A stretch of 64,000 nt of DNA from an archaeon SCG-AAA382B04 (GTDB taxonomy: Archaea; Halobacteriota; Methanonatronarchaeia; Methanonatronarchaeales; Methanonatronarchaeaceae): positions 1 through 64,000 of the forward strand of contig PZKD01000049.1 of NCBI GenBank assembly GCA_003034855.1. The letters run 5' to 3'. Position numbers and translations under genes: made by a program. Each line of letters begins with the position of its first letter. The stretch's first letter is position 1. The notes beneath the pieces are model-generated. The model ran no database searches. It was not told the origin of the DNA and saw only the letters and a list, made by a program, of their open reading frames with translations. Below are positions 20,683-28,216 of this stretch, piece by piece.

Positions 20683-21222
20683 TTGTCAGCGAAAAGAGGA
20701 AAAACAGATAAATTACAGGATAAGCTTAACGAATATATAAGAGTTCTTAAGTTAGCTAAAAAGCCAGGCAAGGATGAATATCTAAAAGTTGCAAAAATCT
20801 CAGCCATAGGTATACTCCTAATAGGTTCAATTGGTTTCTTCATCTACCTCGGAATGGGGGTTTTACCACAAACAATGGCAGGGATAGGAAAAGGAGAGCT
20901 TTCAGCAACATTTGTTAACGAATTAAACACCTCCAAATCAACACAAGAACTTACTCTAAGAATAAACAACACCGATGAAGAATCCTCAACAGGCCAAGTA
21001 CACATACAACTAACACCAGTTCTCTGCTCAGTGGAAAAAACAAACATCAATGTCTCATCAATAGATCCAGGATCGTCTAAAAACATAACAATAAAAGTCA
21101 CAGACATCGAAGAAACATCTAATGTACAAGCCAATATTTGGGCAGAAAATGTAGCCTCCCATGATTCATTAACAACTAGTCTACCACTATCAGCAAAACA
21201 AGAAAGAGCACAAACAATCTAG
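20683..21222 (+). CDS. secE: SecE/Sec61-gamma with a long C-terminal extracellular extension
   Basis: SecE is the single-span clamp subunit of the SecYE-beta translocon. Residues 10-60 match archaeal SecE: an amphipathic N-terminal helix (LQDKLNEYIRVLKLAKKPGKDEYLKVAK, given here only as landmark at 11-38) and one membrane segment (about 39-62). Ordinary archaeal SecE ends there at about 60 residues. This one continues for about 115 residues with alternating beta-like hydrophobic patterns and N-glycosylation sequons (NTS, NNT, NVS, NIT), suggesting an Ig/CARDB-like domain outside the cell. The TTG start has GGTGA 6-7 nt upstream. Position between ftsZ and spt5 confirms SecE. Confidence 0.9.
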   Translation: MSAKRGKTDKLQDKLNEYIRVLKLAKKPGKDEYLKVAKISAIGILLIGSIGFFIYLGMGVLPQTMAGIGKGELSATFVNELNTSKSTQELTLRINNTDEESSTGQVHIQLTPVLCSVEKTNINVSSIDPGSSKNITIKVTDIEETSNVQANIWAENVASHDSLTTSLPLSAKQERAQTI

Positions 21223-21256
21223 AACAAAACTAGAGAATTCGTTCTAAACCCAACCA

Positions 21257-21312
21257 TTTGTCAACTACCTCTCCCTAATCAAAGATTTGAGGACGGGGTC
21301 TTCTCAACCACT
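21257..21312 (+). repeat. Transposon-end-like palindrome, copy d
   Basis: GTCAACTACCTCTCCCTAA, a TCAAA/TTTGA hairpin, then GAGGACGGGGTCTTCTCAAC. The first 18 bases differ at one position from GTCAACTACCCCTCCCTAA at 57.8 kb, and GTCTTCTCAAC also recurs there (57788-57797). It may be a solo element end; it could secondarily act as the terminator of the ftsZ-secE transcript. Confidence 0.5.
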
Positions 21313-21325
21313 ATAAAATAAAAAA

Positions 21326-21412
21326 TTTTATAAACCCTTCGGAAAAATTAAAAACGCCATTTTACCACTCCTACTTTCTTTCGAGTGGTTAATCCAAATT
21401 TAATTTGGAGGG
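21326..21412 (+). promoter_or_regulatory. Promoter and hairpin leader of the spt5-ribosomal stalk operon
   Basis: A TATA box (TTTTATAAAC, 21326-21335) predicts a start near 21357-21360 and a leader of about 60 nt. The leader holds two hairpins. One is ACCACTC/GAGTGGT (21364-21389). The other is the palindrome CCAAATT-t-AATTTGG (21394-21408), whose last two bases are the first two of the GGAGGG ribosome site (21407-21412). Pairing would partly hide the site, so translational control is possible. Confidence 0.55.
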
Positions 21413-21419
21413 CTTAATT

Positions 21420-21917
21420 TTGGCTATTGATGAAGAAGAGAAAGAGGAAGAAGAATCGAAGATATTTGCATTAAAAACTACAGCTAATCAAGAGAGAGCA
21501 GTTGCTGATATGGTTTATCAAACCGCAAAAAGAGAGAAGATGGATATAAGAGCTGTATTAGCTCCTGATTCATTAAGAGGATATGTATTGGTAGAAACAC
21601 CTAGATCAGATATCTTGTTACAAGCTGAAGATAAAATCCCTCATTCAAAGGGAATTGTAGAAGGAGAAACATCCTTTGATGAAGTTGAACATTTCCTAAC
21701 ACCTAAACCAGCTGTTTCAGGAATATCTGAAGGAGATATTGTAGAACTAATAGCAGGACCATTTAAGGGAGAAAAAGCTAGAGTTAAAAGAATTGACGAA
21801 ACTAAAGAAGAAATAGTTTTAGAGCTTTTTGAAGCAATGGTTCCAATCCCAGTTACAGTTCAAGGAGATCACGTAAGAGTATTAGATCAAAAAGAACAAG
21901 AAGAGGTTGAAGAATAA
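21420..21917 (+). CDS. spt5: Transcription elongation factor Spt5 (NusG family)
   Basis: Spt5 closes the RNA-polymerase clamp with Spt4 and raises processivity. The 165-residue protein has an acidic start, the NGN domain ([19 protein letters not shown] at about 16-34) and a C-terminal KOW domain ([21 protein letters not shown]). The TTG at 21420 is preferred over 21405 because GGAGGG (21407-21412) lies about 8 nt upstream. It heads the stalk operon; its stop overlaps the L11 start (ATAATGG). Confidence 0.95.
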   Translation: MAIDEEEKEEEESKIFALKTTANQERAVADMVYQTAKREKMDIRAVLAPDSLRGYVLVETPRSDILLQAEDKIPHSKGIVEGETSFDEVEHFLTPKPAVSGISEGDIVELIAGPFKGEKARVKRIDETKEEIVLELFEAMVPIPVTVQGDHVRVLDQKEQEEVEE

Positions 21918-22363
21918 TGGAAGAAATAAACGCACTAGTAGAAGGTGGGGATGCTAGCCCTGGACCACCTCTAGGTCCAAAACTTGGTCCATTAGGCATT
22001 AATATTCAAAATGTTATTAATGAAATAAACCAAAAAACTAGTGATTTCGAGGGAATGGAAGTTCCAGTAACAATAAAAGTCAATGAAGAAACCGACAAAT
22101 TCGAAGTTGAGGTAGGTAAACCTCCTACATCAGCTTTAATTAAACAAGAAGCAGAAGTCGAGTTGGGGAGTGGAAAACCAGGAGAAGAATTTGTTGGCAA
22201 TCTTTCCAAAGACAAATTACAAAAAATCGCAAACATGAAGGAAACTGATTTATTAGGTAAAAACGAAGAAAAGAGAATGAAAGAAATAGCCGGAGCATGT
22301 GTATCAATGGGCATAACAATAGACGGGAAAAACCCGCGAGAATATTTAAAAACACTAGACTAA
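21917..22363 (+). CDS. rpl11: Ribosomal protein L11 (uL11)
   Basis: Large-subunit protein at the base of the GTPase-associated stalk, binding 23S rRNA and translation factors. The 148-residue protein contains [20 protein letters not shown] (11-30), [16 protein letters not shown] and the C-terminal RNA-binding domain ending [21 protein letters not shown]. Length is normal. It overlaps the spt5 stop by one base and is followed 11 nt later by L1. Confidence 0.98.
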   Translation: MEEINALVEGGDASPGPPLGPKLGPLGINIQNVINEINQKTSDFEGMEVPVTIKVNEETDKFEVEVGKPPTSALIKQEAEVELGSGKPGEEFVGNLSKDKLQKIANMKETDLLGKNEEKRMKEIAGACVSMGITIDGKNPREYLKTLD

Positions 22364-22374
22364 GGTGGCTAAGA

Positions 22375-23016
22375 ATGCTTGAACAAGAAGATATCCAGAA
22401 AAAAGTAGAAGAAATTCTAGAGGAAAGTCCCGAACGAAACTTTACAGAAAGCATAGATTTAGCTATAAATCTAAAAAACATCGATCTCTCTGATCCAAAT
22501 AACCGGATAGACGAAGAAATAGTTTTACCTAATGGTATTGGAAAAGGAGTTAAGGTTTGCGTTGTTGCAAGTGGAGATATGGCTGTTAAAGCAGAGGATA
22601 CCGCTGACGAAGTTATGTCAGAGGAAGAACTCGAAGAATTAGAAGAGGATAAATCAGAAGCTAGGAAAATGGCAAAAGAATATGATTTTTTCTTAGCTGA
22701 ATCCCCTTTGATGCCTAAGATTGGTAGGGTACTTGGACCTATATTAGGTCCACGAGGAAAAATGCCTAATCCTGTTCAACCTGGAGAAGAAATAGAGCCA
22801 AAGATTAAAAAATTAAAGAACACTATTCAATTGAGATCCGGAGAGCGAAAAACATTCCACTCAGAAGTTGGCTCGCTTAGACTGGGAGAAGAAGAGATAT
22901 CAGAAAATATAAGAACTATCTTGAGAAGACTTGATAGAAGACTGCCTATGGGTAGGCAAAATATTCATTCAATTTATGTAAAAACAACAATGGGCCCATC
23001 CAAGGAGTTGGTTTAA
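22375..23016 (+). CDS. rpl1: Ribosomal protein L1 (uL1)
   Basis: L1 stalk protein of the large subunit, controlling exit of deacylated tRNA; in methanogens it also represses its own mRNA. The ATG at 22375 behind GGTGG (22364-22368) gives 213 residues, normal for archaeal L1, whereas the open frame further upstream overlaps L11. Visible landmarks are [15 protein letters not shown], the second-domain [21 protein letters not shown] and a C-terminal TTMGPSKEL. No obvious copy of an L1-binding site was identified by eye. Confidence 0.97.
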   Translation: MLEQEDIQKKVEEILEESPERNFTESIDLAINLKNIDLSDPNNRIDEEIVLPNGIGKGVKVCVVASGDMAVKAEDTADEVMSEEELEELEEDKSEARKMAKEYDFFLAESPLMPKIGRVLGPILGPRGKMPNPVQPGEEIEPKIKKLKNTIQLRSGERKTFHSEVGSLRLGEEEISENIRTILRRLDRRLPMGRQNIHSIYVKTTMGPSKELV

Positions 23017-23017
23017 A

Positions 23018-23884
23018 ATGAGCAGTGCAAAAAATGTTGCCCAATGGAAAAAAGATAGAGTTTCACAAATTGCTTCTAAAATTAATGAGAACGAGGTTAT
23101 AGCGATAGTTGATATAGAAGGAATTCCTGCAAAACAACTTCAACAAATGAGAAGTGATTTAAGAGGTAATTCAGAACTCTTAGTAAGTAGAAACACATTA
23201 TTGAAGATTTCTTTAGAACAATCCAATAAAGAAGGAATAGATAAGTTAGAAGATTATGTTGAGGGGCAAGCTGGTTTATTATTAACCAATGATAATCCAT
23301 TTAGGCTCTACAATGTATTAGAAGAAAATAAAACAAAGGCTCCAGCTTCAGCGGGAGATATAGCTCCTCAAGATATTGTTATTGAAAAGGGTTCAACTTC
23401 ACTTAAACCGGGTCCTGTTTTAGGAGATCTCCAAAAAGCGGGTATTCCTGCTGCCATAGATGGTGGAGATGTCGTTATACAAGAAACTGAAGTAGTTAAA
23501 GAAGAAGGTGAAGAAATAGATTCATTACTTGCAAATATGCTTAAAAAACTTGATATTAAGCCAATTGAAGTAGGTCTTAGGTTAAAAGCAGTATTGGAAG
23601 AAACTACCTTATTCGAACCCGATGACTTAAAAATCGATACAGAAGAGTATGTTTCAAATATTCAGAAAGCATTTTCCGATGCATTCAGCTTAAGTGTAGA
23701 AGCCACTTATCCAACAAAAGAAAACATTACAACCATATTGAAGAATGCAAGCATAGATTCTGTTAGCTTAGGCGAGCAAGCAAATGTATATGAACCTGAG
23801 ATAGTGAAAAAATTAATCGCAATGTCAGATAAACAAGCTAATTCCCTTTCTTCAAATTTAGATGATTTTGAAGCAAAAACCTAA
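23018..23884 (+). CDS. rpl10: Ribosomal protein L10 (uL10/P0), short form without acidic tail
   Basis: Base of the ribosomal stalk, carrying the L12 dimers. The 288 residues include the rRNA-binding N-terminal domain (AIVDIEGIPAKQLQQMR), the archaeal inserted domain (TSLKPGPVLGDLQKAGIPAAI) and the helical L12-binding spine. Archaeal P0 proteins usually end in an acidic hinge plus a GLGALF-type peptide, and are commonly about 330-350 residues. Here the frame stops at NLDDFEAKT, directly after the helical spine, and that tail is absent. The neighbouring L12 keeps it. Confidence 0.95.
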   Translation: MSSAKNVAQWKKDRVSQIASKINENEVIAIVDIEGIPAKQLQQMRSDLRGNSELLVSRNTLLKISLEQSNKEGIDKLEDYVEGQAGLLLTNDNPFRLYNVLEENKTKAPASAGDIAPQDIVIEKGSTSLKPGPVLGDLQKAGIPAAIDGGDVVIQETEVVKEEGEEIDSLLANMLKKLDIKPIEVGLRLKAVLEETTLFEPDDLKIDTEEYVSNIQKAFSDAFSLSVEATYPTKENITTILKNASIDSVSLGEQANVYEPEIVKKLIAMSDKQANSLSSNLDDFEAKT

Positions 23885-23903
23885 TAATTGGAGGTGTTAG
23901 ATT

Positions 23904-24230
23904 ATGGAATATATATATGCAGCTATGTTACTTCACTCTGCCGATAAAGAGGTAACAGAAAATTCGGTAACAGACGTATTAGATTCAGCAGACGTTGATG
24001 TTGAACAATCAAGAGTAAAAGCACTAGTAGCAGCTCTAGAAGATGTTGATATTGAAGAAGCTATAGAAAGTGCTCAGATGGCGCCAGCAGCTCCAGCAAC
24101 TGAAACAGAAGTATCAGAAGAAGCTAGTGAAGAAACAGAAGAAGAAGCAGGAGAAGAAGAGGAAGAAGAAGAGGAAGAAGAAGCTGAAGAAGCAGCTGCC
24201 GAAGGTTTAGGAGCTCTATTTGACGAGTAA
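23904..24230 (+). CDS. rpl12: Ribosomal protein L12 (P1/P2-type stalk protein)
   Basis: Archaeal stalk protein that recruits translational GTPases. The 108 residues comprise the helical dimerisation domain starting [19 protein letters not shown], an Ala-rich hinge, a run of glutamates (about 75-97) and the conserved factor-binding end [17 protein letters not shown] lies 8-9 nt before the ATG. It is the last gene of the operon and is followed by T-rich sequence. Confidence 0.98.
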   Translation: MEYIYAAMLLHSADKEVTENSVTDVLDSADVDVEQSRVKALVAALEDVDIEEAIESAQMAPAAPATETEVSEEASEETEEEAGEEEEEEEEEEAEEAAAEGLGALFDE

Positions 24231-24320
24231 AAGCCTAAATCACTCTCCTCTCTTTTCAATTATTCTTATTTAAAATATCACTTATTTTGTTTTTTACTAT
24301 TGTTTTTTTAGGAAGGCAAA
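24231..24320 (+). terminator. T-rich terminator region after L12
   Basis: Several plus-strand T runs (TTTTGTTTTTTACTATTGTTTTTTTAGG, split over 24289-24313) follow the stalk operon before the PH-domain gene. This is typical of archaeal oligo-T termination; there is no strong hairpin. Confidence 0.45.
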
Positions 24321-24344
24321 CTAAATTTTTATTGTGGATCAGTT

Positions 24345-25211
24345 ATGCCTTCAAAAATAGATGATGAGAGGATAATCAAAAAAATTAAACCACATCCCTT
24401 TTCTTTTGGGAAACTTTATCTCATATTTATTTACATATCAGCTATTGGTGTTTTTCATATACTTTTTAAAGAAAATCTTGTTTCATTTTTCCAAGGATTA
24501 CCCTTGGTATCTGTTTTTTCTTCACAAATACCCTTAGTGACATGGTGGCTTTTGTTGATTATTCCTGGGGTGGTTGTTGCTTTATTGAGAATAAGTTGGA
24601 AATGGTTATTACTCTTCGTAGGAATAGCGGCTTCATTAACCGGTTTTAGGTTTTATCTAGGAGTAGATTTTGGGGGAATGAATCTTGCTCTTATAGGAAT
24701 TGGTTTAATAGGGTTAGCGCTCTCTGATGTGTATAGGATATCTCATAAATTTTATATTACTAATTATAGGTTGATTACTGAAATTGGTTTTTTGAAAAAT
24801 GAAAAGAGAACTCTTCTTTATAGCAAGATCAATGATTTGGTGTTTCAAAAACCTCCTTTGGGCAAAATATTCAATTTCGGCACAATAATCCCAATAACCG
24901 GATCAGGTTTTGGATTGGGTGAAGACTTTTCTATGGCTGGTGCAGGAGTAGGAGGATCAGCAGAAGAAGGTAAGGCTAGTGTTGGAGGTGGAATTGGTTT
25001 TGGAGGAGGAAAGACTATTCAAAACCCAAGAGCTAGATCACCATATGTTTTATTTGGGGTGACGAATCCACAAGATCTTTATGATGAAATAATCGGATAC
25101 ATGCACTCTATGGAAGAAGGTCATCATTTACAAAAGATATCTAATGATATAGAGGAATTACTGGCTAAAGGAGAGGATGAATCTGAAATTCAAGGCTCTG
25201 AAGATAATTAG
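24345..25211 (+). CDS. Bacterial-PH-domain (DUF304-like) membrane protein
   Basis: A 288-residue membrane protein. The N-terminal half has four hydrophobic segments (about residues 22-45, 60-80, 82-100, 105-125). The bacterial PH-like domain follows, starting HKFYITNYRLITEIGFLKNEKRTLLYSKINDLV and continuing GTIIPITGSGFG. A Gly-rich insert (about 205-230) interrupts that domain. Function is unknown; proteins of this type are thought to be membrane-associated adaptors. It overlaps the ubiA start by 35 nt, so the two may be co-translated. Confidence 0.75.
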   Translation: MPSKIDDERIIKKIKPHPFSFGKLYLIFIYISAIGVFHILFKENLVSFFQGLPLVSVFSSQIPLVTWWLLLIIPGVVVALLRISWKWLLLFVGIAASLTGFRFYLGVDFGGMNLALIGIGLIGLALSDVYRISHKFYITNYRLITEIGFLKNEKRTLLYSKINDLVFQKPPLGKIFNFGTIIPITGSGFGLGEDFSMAGAGVGGSAEEGKASVGGGIGFGGGKTIQNPRARSPYVLFGVTNPQDLYDEIIGYMHSMEEGHHLQKISNDIEELLAKGEDESEIQGSEDN

Positions 25212-26028
25212 GCCTCTAAATTGCTTAATGGCTAGTTTAGCTGTTTTTATTGGAATAACTTTGGCGAGTAATTTCTTTTCAATGGACCTATCTTTTTATA
25301 ACTCAATAATAGCTTTGTTTGTAGCTTTCTTTATTACTGGAGCAGGTAATACAATTAATGATTACTATGATTACAAAATCGATAGCTATAACGCCCCTAA
25401 TAGACCAATCCCTAGTGGAATTATCAAAAGAAAAGAAGCGTTTTTATTGTCTATTACCTTGTTTTTAGTGGGAATATCTTTGTCTTATTTTATTAACTGG
25501 TTTTGTTTCTCCTTAGCTCTATTTAATTCATTGATTTTGTTCTTTTATGCTAGGAACCTGAAAGGTGTTCCCTTATCAGGAAATGTGTCTGTTTCTTACC
25601 TTGTTGGTTCAACATTTTTGTTTGGAGCTCTTGTGGTAAGTGAAGTAAAGGTTACATTGGTTTTGTTTTTATTAGCCACACTTTCGACATTGGGTAGAGA
25701 AATTGCTAAGGATCTAGAAGATGTCGAGGGAGATAAAGAAAAAGTAAAGACTATTGCAACTGAGTATGGAGAGAAAATTTCAGCAAATATAGCTTCTTTT
25801 TCTACCTTACTAGCAGTTTTATTAAGCCCTATTCCTTTTATATTAGGTTATTTAGGCATAATTTATTTATTAATTGTTTTAGTAGCGGATTCGTTATTTA
25901 TTTTCGGAATTAAGGAGTTACTGATAAATAAAAATCAAGAATCAGCTCATTATTTCCAAAAAATATCTAAGTATGCTATGTTGATTTCTCTTGTTTCTTT
26001 TCTAGTAGGTAGTTTTGGCTTCACCTGA
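25177..26028 (+). CDS. ubiA: UbiA prenyltransferase, probable digeranylgeranylglyceryl phosphate synthase
   Basis: Probably adds the second geranylgeranyl chain in archaeal membrane-lipid synthesis. The 283-residue polytopic protein has about eight hydrophobic segments. The first Asp-rich motif is NDYYDYKIDSYNAPNRPIPSG (about 62-82, shown as two parts NDYYDYKID and NRPIPSG) and the second is KDLEDVEGDKE (about 178-188). Other UbiA members make menaquinone or heme, but the NRPIPSG form and the archaeal setting favour DGGGP synthase. It overlaps the upstream PH-domain gene. Confidence 0.85.
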   Translation: MNLKFKALKIIRPLNCLMASLAVFIGITLASNFFSMDLSFYNSIIALFVAFFITGAGNTINDYYDYKIDSYNAPNRPIPSGIIKRKEAFLLSITLFLVGISLSYFINWFCFSLALFNSLILFFYARNLKGVPLSGNVSVSYLVGSTFLFGALVVSEVKVTLVLFLLATLSTLGREIAKDLEDVEGDKEKVKTIATEYGEKISANIASFSTLLAVLLSPIPFILGYLGIIYLLIVLVADSLFIFGIKELLINKNQESAHYFQKISKYAMLISLVSFLVGSFGFT

Positions 26029-26045
26029 TACACAAGGTTAATTAC

Positions 26046-26080
26046 TAAAAAATATTTATTATTACCTGCTTTTTTGGAGG
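26046..26080 (+). promoter_or_regulatory. TATA box and ribosome site of the FBP aldolase/phosphatase gene
   Basis: AAAAATATTTATTATT (about 26047-26062) is a TATA-like stretch 25-40 nt before the ATG at 26087. GGAGG (about 26074-26079) precedes the start by about 8 nt. Confidence 0.5.
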
Positions 26081-26086
26081 ATCAAA

Positions 26087-27169
26087 ATGACGACAATTAG
26101 TATTATTAAAGCAGATGTTGGAAGTTTGCCAGGACATGTAAGTGCCCCTAATCATCTAATTAATGAGGTCGAAAAAGTTCTCGAAGAAGGAATGGAAGAA
26201 TCCACTATAATTGACTATCATGTGGCTTCATGTGGAGATGACATTGATTTAATAATGTCACATGACAATGGAGAAGGCGAGAGTGAGGTTCATGAACTAG
26301 CTTGGGACGCATTTCAGCAAGCAACAGATAAAGCTGAAGAATTATCCCTATATGGAGCTGGGCAAGATATTTTATCTGAAGCTTTTTCTGGAAATGTTAA
26401 AGGACTAGGACCGGGTTCAGCAGAAATGGAGTTTGAAGAAAGAGAAAGTGAGCCATTTGTAGCTTTCTTATGTGATAAAACTTCACCTAGTGCATTTAAC
26501 TATCCTCTATACAAAATGTTCGCTGATCCCTCAAACACCGCTGGATTAGTTCTTGACCCAAGTTTACATGAAGGATTTGATTTTGAAGTACTCGATTATT
26601 ATGAAGGAGAAACAGCCAATCTCTCATGTCCAGATGAAATTTATGACTTACTAGCTCTAATAGGAGAAACCTCAAAATACACTATCCAAAAGGTGTTTAA
26701 AAAAGATGGATCTCCTGCAGCAGCAATTTCAACAGAAAAACTCAATCTAATAGCAGGAGAATATGTGGGTAAAGACGACCCAGTGGCAATCGTTAGATGC
26801 CAATCCGGATATCCCGCTGTAGGAGAAGCACTTGAAGCATTTTCATTCCCACATCTGGTGCCTGGATGGATGAGAGGATCACACAACGGTCCTCTAATGC
26901 CTGTTAGCGAAGAAAATGCTACCCCTTCCCGATTTGATGGACCACCAAGAGTTGTTGCTTTAGGTTTCCAACTAAACGATGGAGAACTCATAGGGCCCAA
27001 AGACCTATTTGATGATCCCGCCTTTGATAGGACAAGAGAAAAAGCACAAAATGCTGCAGAATACATGAGGCGTCATGGCACATTCCAACCACATCTACTC
27101 AGAGAAGACGACCTAGAATACACTACTTTACCTGAAGTATTAGAAAAACTCGATGATCGGTTTAGTTAA
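26087..27169 (+). CDS. fbp: Fructose-1,6-bisphosphate aldolase/phosphatase (class V FBPase)
   Basis: The bifunctional gluconeogenic enzyme of archaea makes fructose 1,6-bisphosphate from triose phosphates and dephosphorylates it to fructose 6-phosphate. The 360-residue protein begins ISIIKADVGSLPGH, and carries CGDDIDLIMSH, GPGSAEMEFEER (magnesium ligands), DKTSPSAFNYPLY and a C-terminal RFDGPPRVVALGFQ. All regions of the family are present at normal length. Together with RuBisCO at 16-17 kb it gives a route from 3-phosphoglycerate to hexose. Confidence 0.96.
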   Translation: MTTISIIKADVGSLPGHVSAPNHLINEVEKVLEEGMEESTIIDYHVASCGDDIDLIMSHDNGEGESEVHELAWDAFQQATDKAEELSLYGAGQDILSEAFSGNVKGLGPGSAEMEFEERESEPFVAFLCDKTSPSAFNYPLYKMFADPSNTAGLVLDPSLHEGFDFEVLDYYEGETANLSCPDEIYDLLALIGETSKYTIQKVFKKDGSPAAAISTEKLNLIAGEYVGKDDPVAIVRCQSGYPAVGEALEAFSFPHLVPGWMRGSHNGPLMPVSEENATPSRFDGPPRVVALGFQLNDGELIGPKDLFDDPAFDRTREKAQNAAEYMRRHGTFQPHLLREDDLEYTTLPEVLEKLDDRFS

Positions 27170-27187
27170 TGAGGTCTCTTTATTTAG

Positions 27188-28216
27188 ATGTTTGAAAGCA
27201 ACGAATTAGTCAAGAAAACTAAAGAATTAGTTAAAATCCCTTCCTGGGAAGATGAAAAGGAAGCTAGTAAGTATGTCTGTGACTTAGTTGATGGTGAGAT
27301 AGACGAAATAGGAAACGTATTTGCTTCAAAGGGTGAAGGAGAAAAAGAAATAGCTTTCATATCTCACTTAGACACTGTCCCTCCTTCCAATGAGTTAGAG
27401 GTCTACACTGAAAACAGCAGGATCTTTGGCCGCGGCGCTGCAGACATGAAGGGATCTTTAATAGCTATGGCTTTAGCTTTCAATAAAGCAAGTCCAAACC
27501 AAAAACTAACATTTGCTTCTTTTGTTGGTGAAGAAACCGATGCAAGAGGAGTTAAACATGCGGTAAAAAATGGTTTCAGTCCTGATTATTCAATAATAGG
27601 AGAGGGAACTGCAAACTACTCACAAAAAGATAAATTGGATGTTTGTGTGGCGCATAGAGGTAGAAAAGAGGTTGAAATAGAGACTAAGGGAGTTAGCTCT
27701 CATGCCTCACAACCCGAATTTGGTGAAAACGCGATTCTCGAAATGTTTGATGTAATAAAGAAGATTCAAAACACAGAACCACCTAAAGAAGAAGTTTTTG
27801 GGGAAGAAATGAAAGCTGGTTCTTGTATAACTCAGATAGAAAGTGAAGGAGCTACCAATGTAGTTCCAGATAAATGCCAAATTACAATGGATGTTAGAAC
27901 TATCCCTAACAAAAATTATGACTTAGAGTTTGGTGACAAACACCGCATTGTTACTGATGTTCTTCCTATGAAAACAAAAAATGAAGAATTAATAAAGGCT
28001 TTGGAAAGAAGTGTTGAAAAAGAAACTGGCTATTCCCCAAACAGAATAATCAAGCCTCAAGCCACTGATGCTGGATTCTTGGCGGAAAATGGTTCAGACA
28101 CAATAATCTTAGGCCCAAGCGAGCCCACAGAACCGCACTCTAATAATGAATCCGTAAGTATTGACATATTAGAAGACACCTACAATGTCTTCTTGGATTT
28201 AGCCAACAATTTTTAG
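27188..28216 (+). CDS. M20-family metallohydrolase (ArgE/DapE/LysK-like)
   Basis: A two-metal amidohydrolase of the M20 peptidase family. The 342-residue protein has the metal ligands in order: HLDTVPP (about 58-64), GRGAADMKGS (about 78-87), the catalytic GEETDARG, GEGT, and EPHSNNESV near the C terminus. AHRGRKEVEIETKGVSSHAS marks the dimerisation-domain boundary. Such enzymes include acetylornithine deacetylase, succinyl-diaminopimelate desuccinylase and LysW-lysine hydrolase. dapA/dapB occur at 33-34.6 kb, but no direct link to them is visible, so the substrate is open. Confidence 0.85.
   Translation: MFESNELVKKTKELVKIPSWEDEKEASKYVCDLVDGEIDEIGNVFASKGEGEKEIAFISHLDTVPPSNELEVYTENSRIFGRGAADMKGSLIAMALAFNKASPNQKLTFASFVGEETDARGVKHAVKNGFSPDYSIIGEGTANYSQKDKLDVCVAHRGRKEVEIETKGVSSHASQPEFGENAILEMFDVIKKIQNTEPPKEEVFGEEMKAGSCITQIESEGATNVVPDKCQITMDVRTIPNKNYDLEFGDKHRIVTDVLPMKTKNEELIKALERSVEKETGYSPNRIIKPQATDAGFLAENGSDTIILGPSEPTEPHSNNESVSIDILEDTYNVFLDLANNF

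Noticed and set aside
22297-22374. N-terminal extension of L1 overlapping L11
   Set aside because: L1 family length and the GGTGG site fix the start at 22375.
23097-23300. Minus-strand hydrophobic open frame within L10
   Set aside because: Shadow of a conserved gene; Leu-rich antisense frames are common in this AT-rich sequence.
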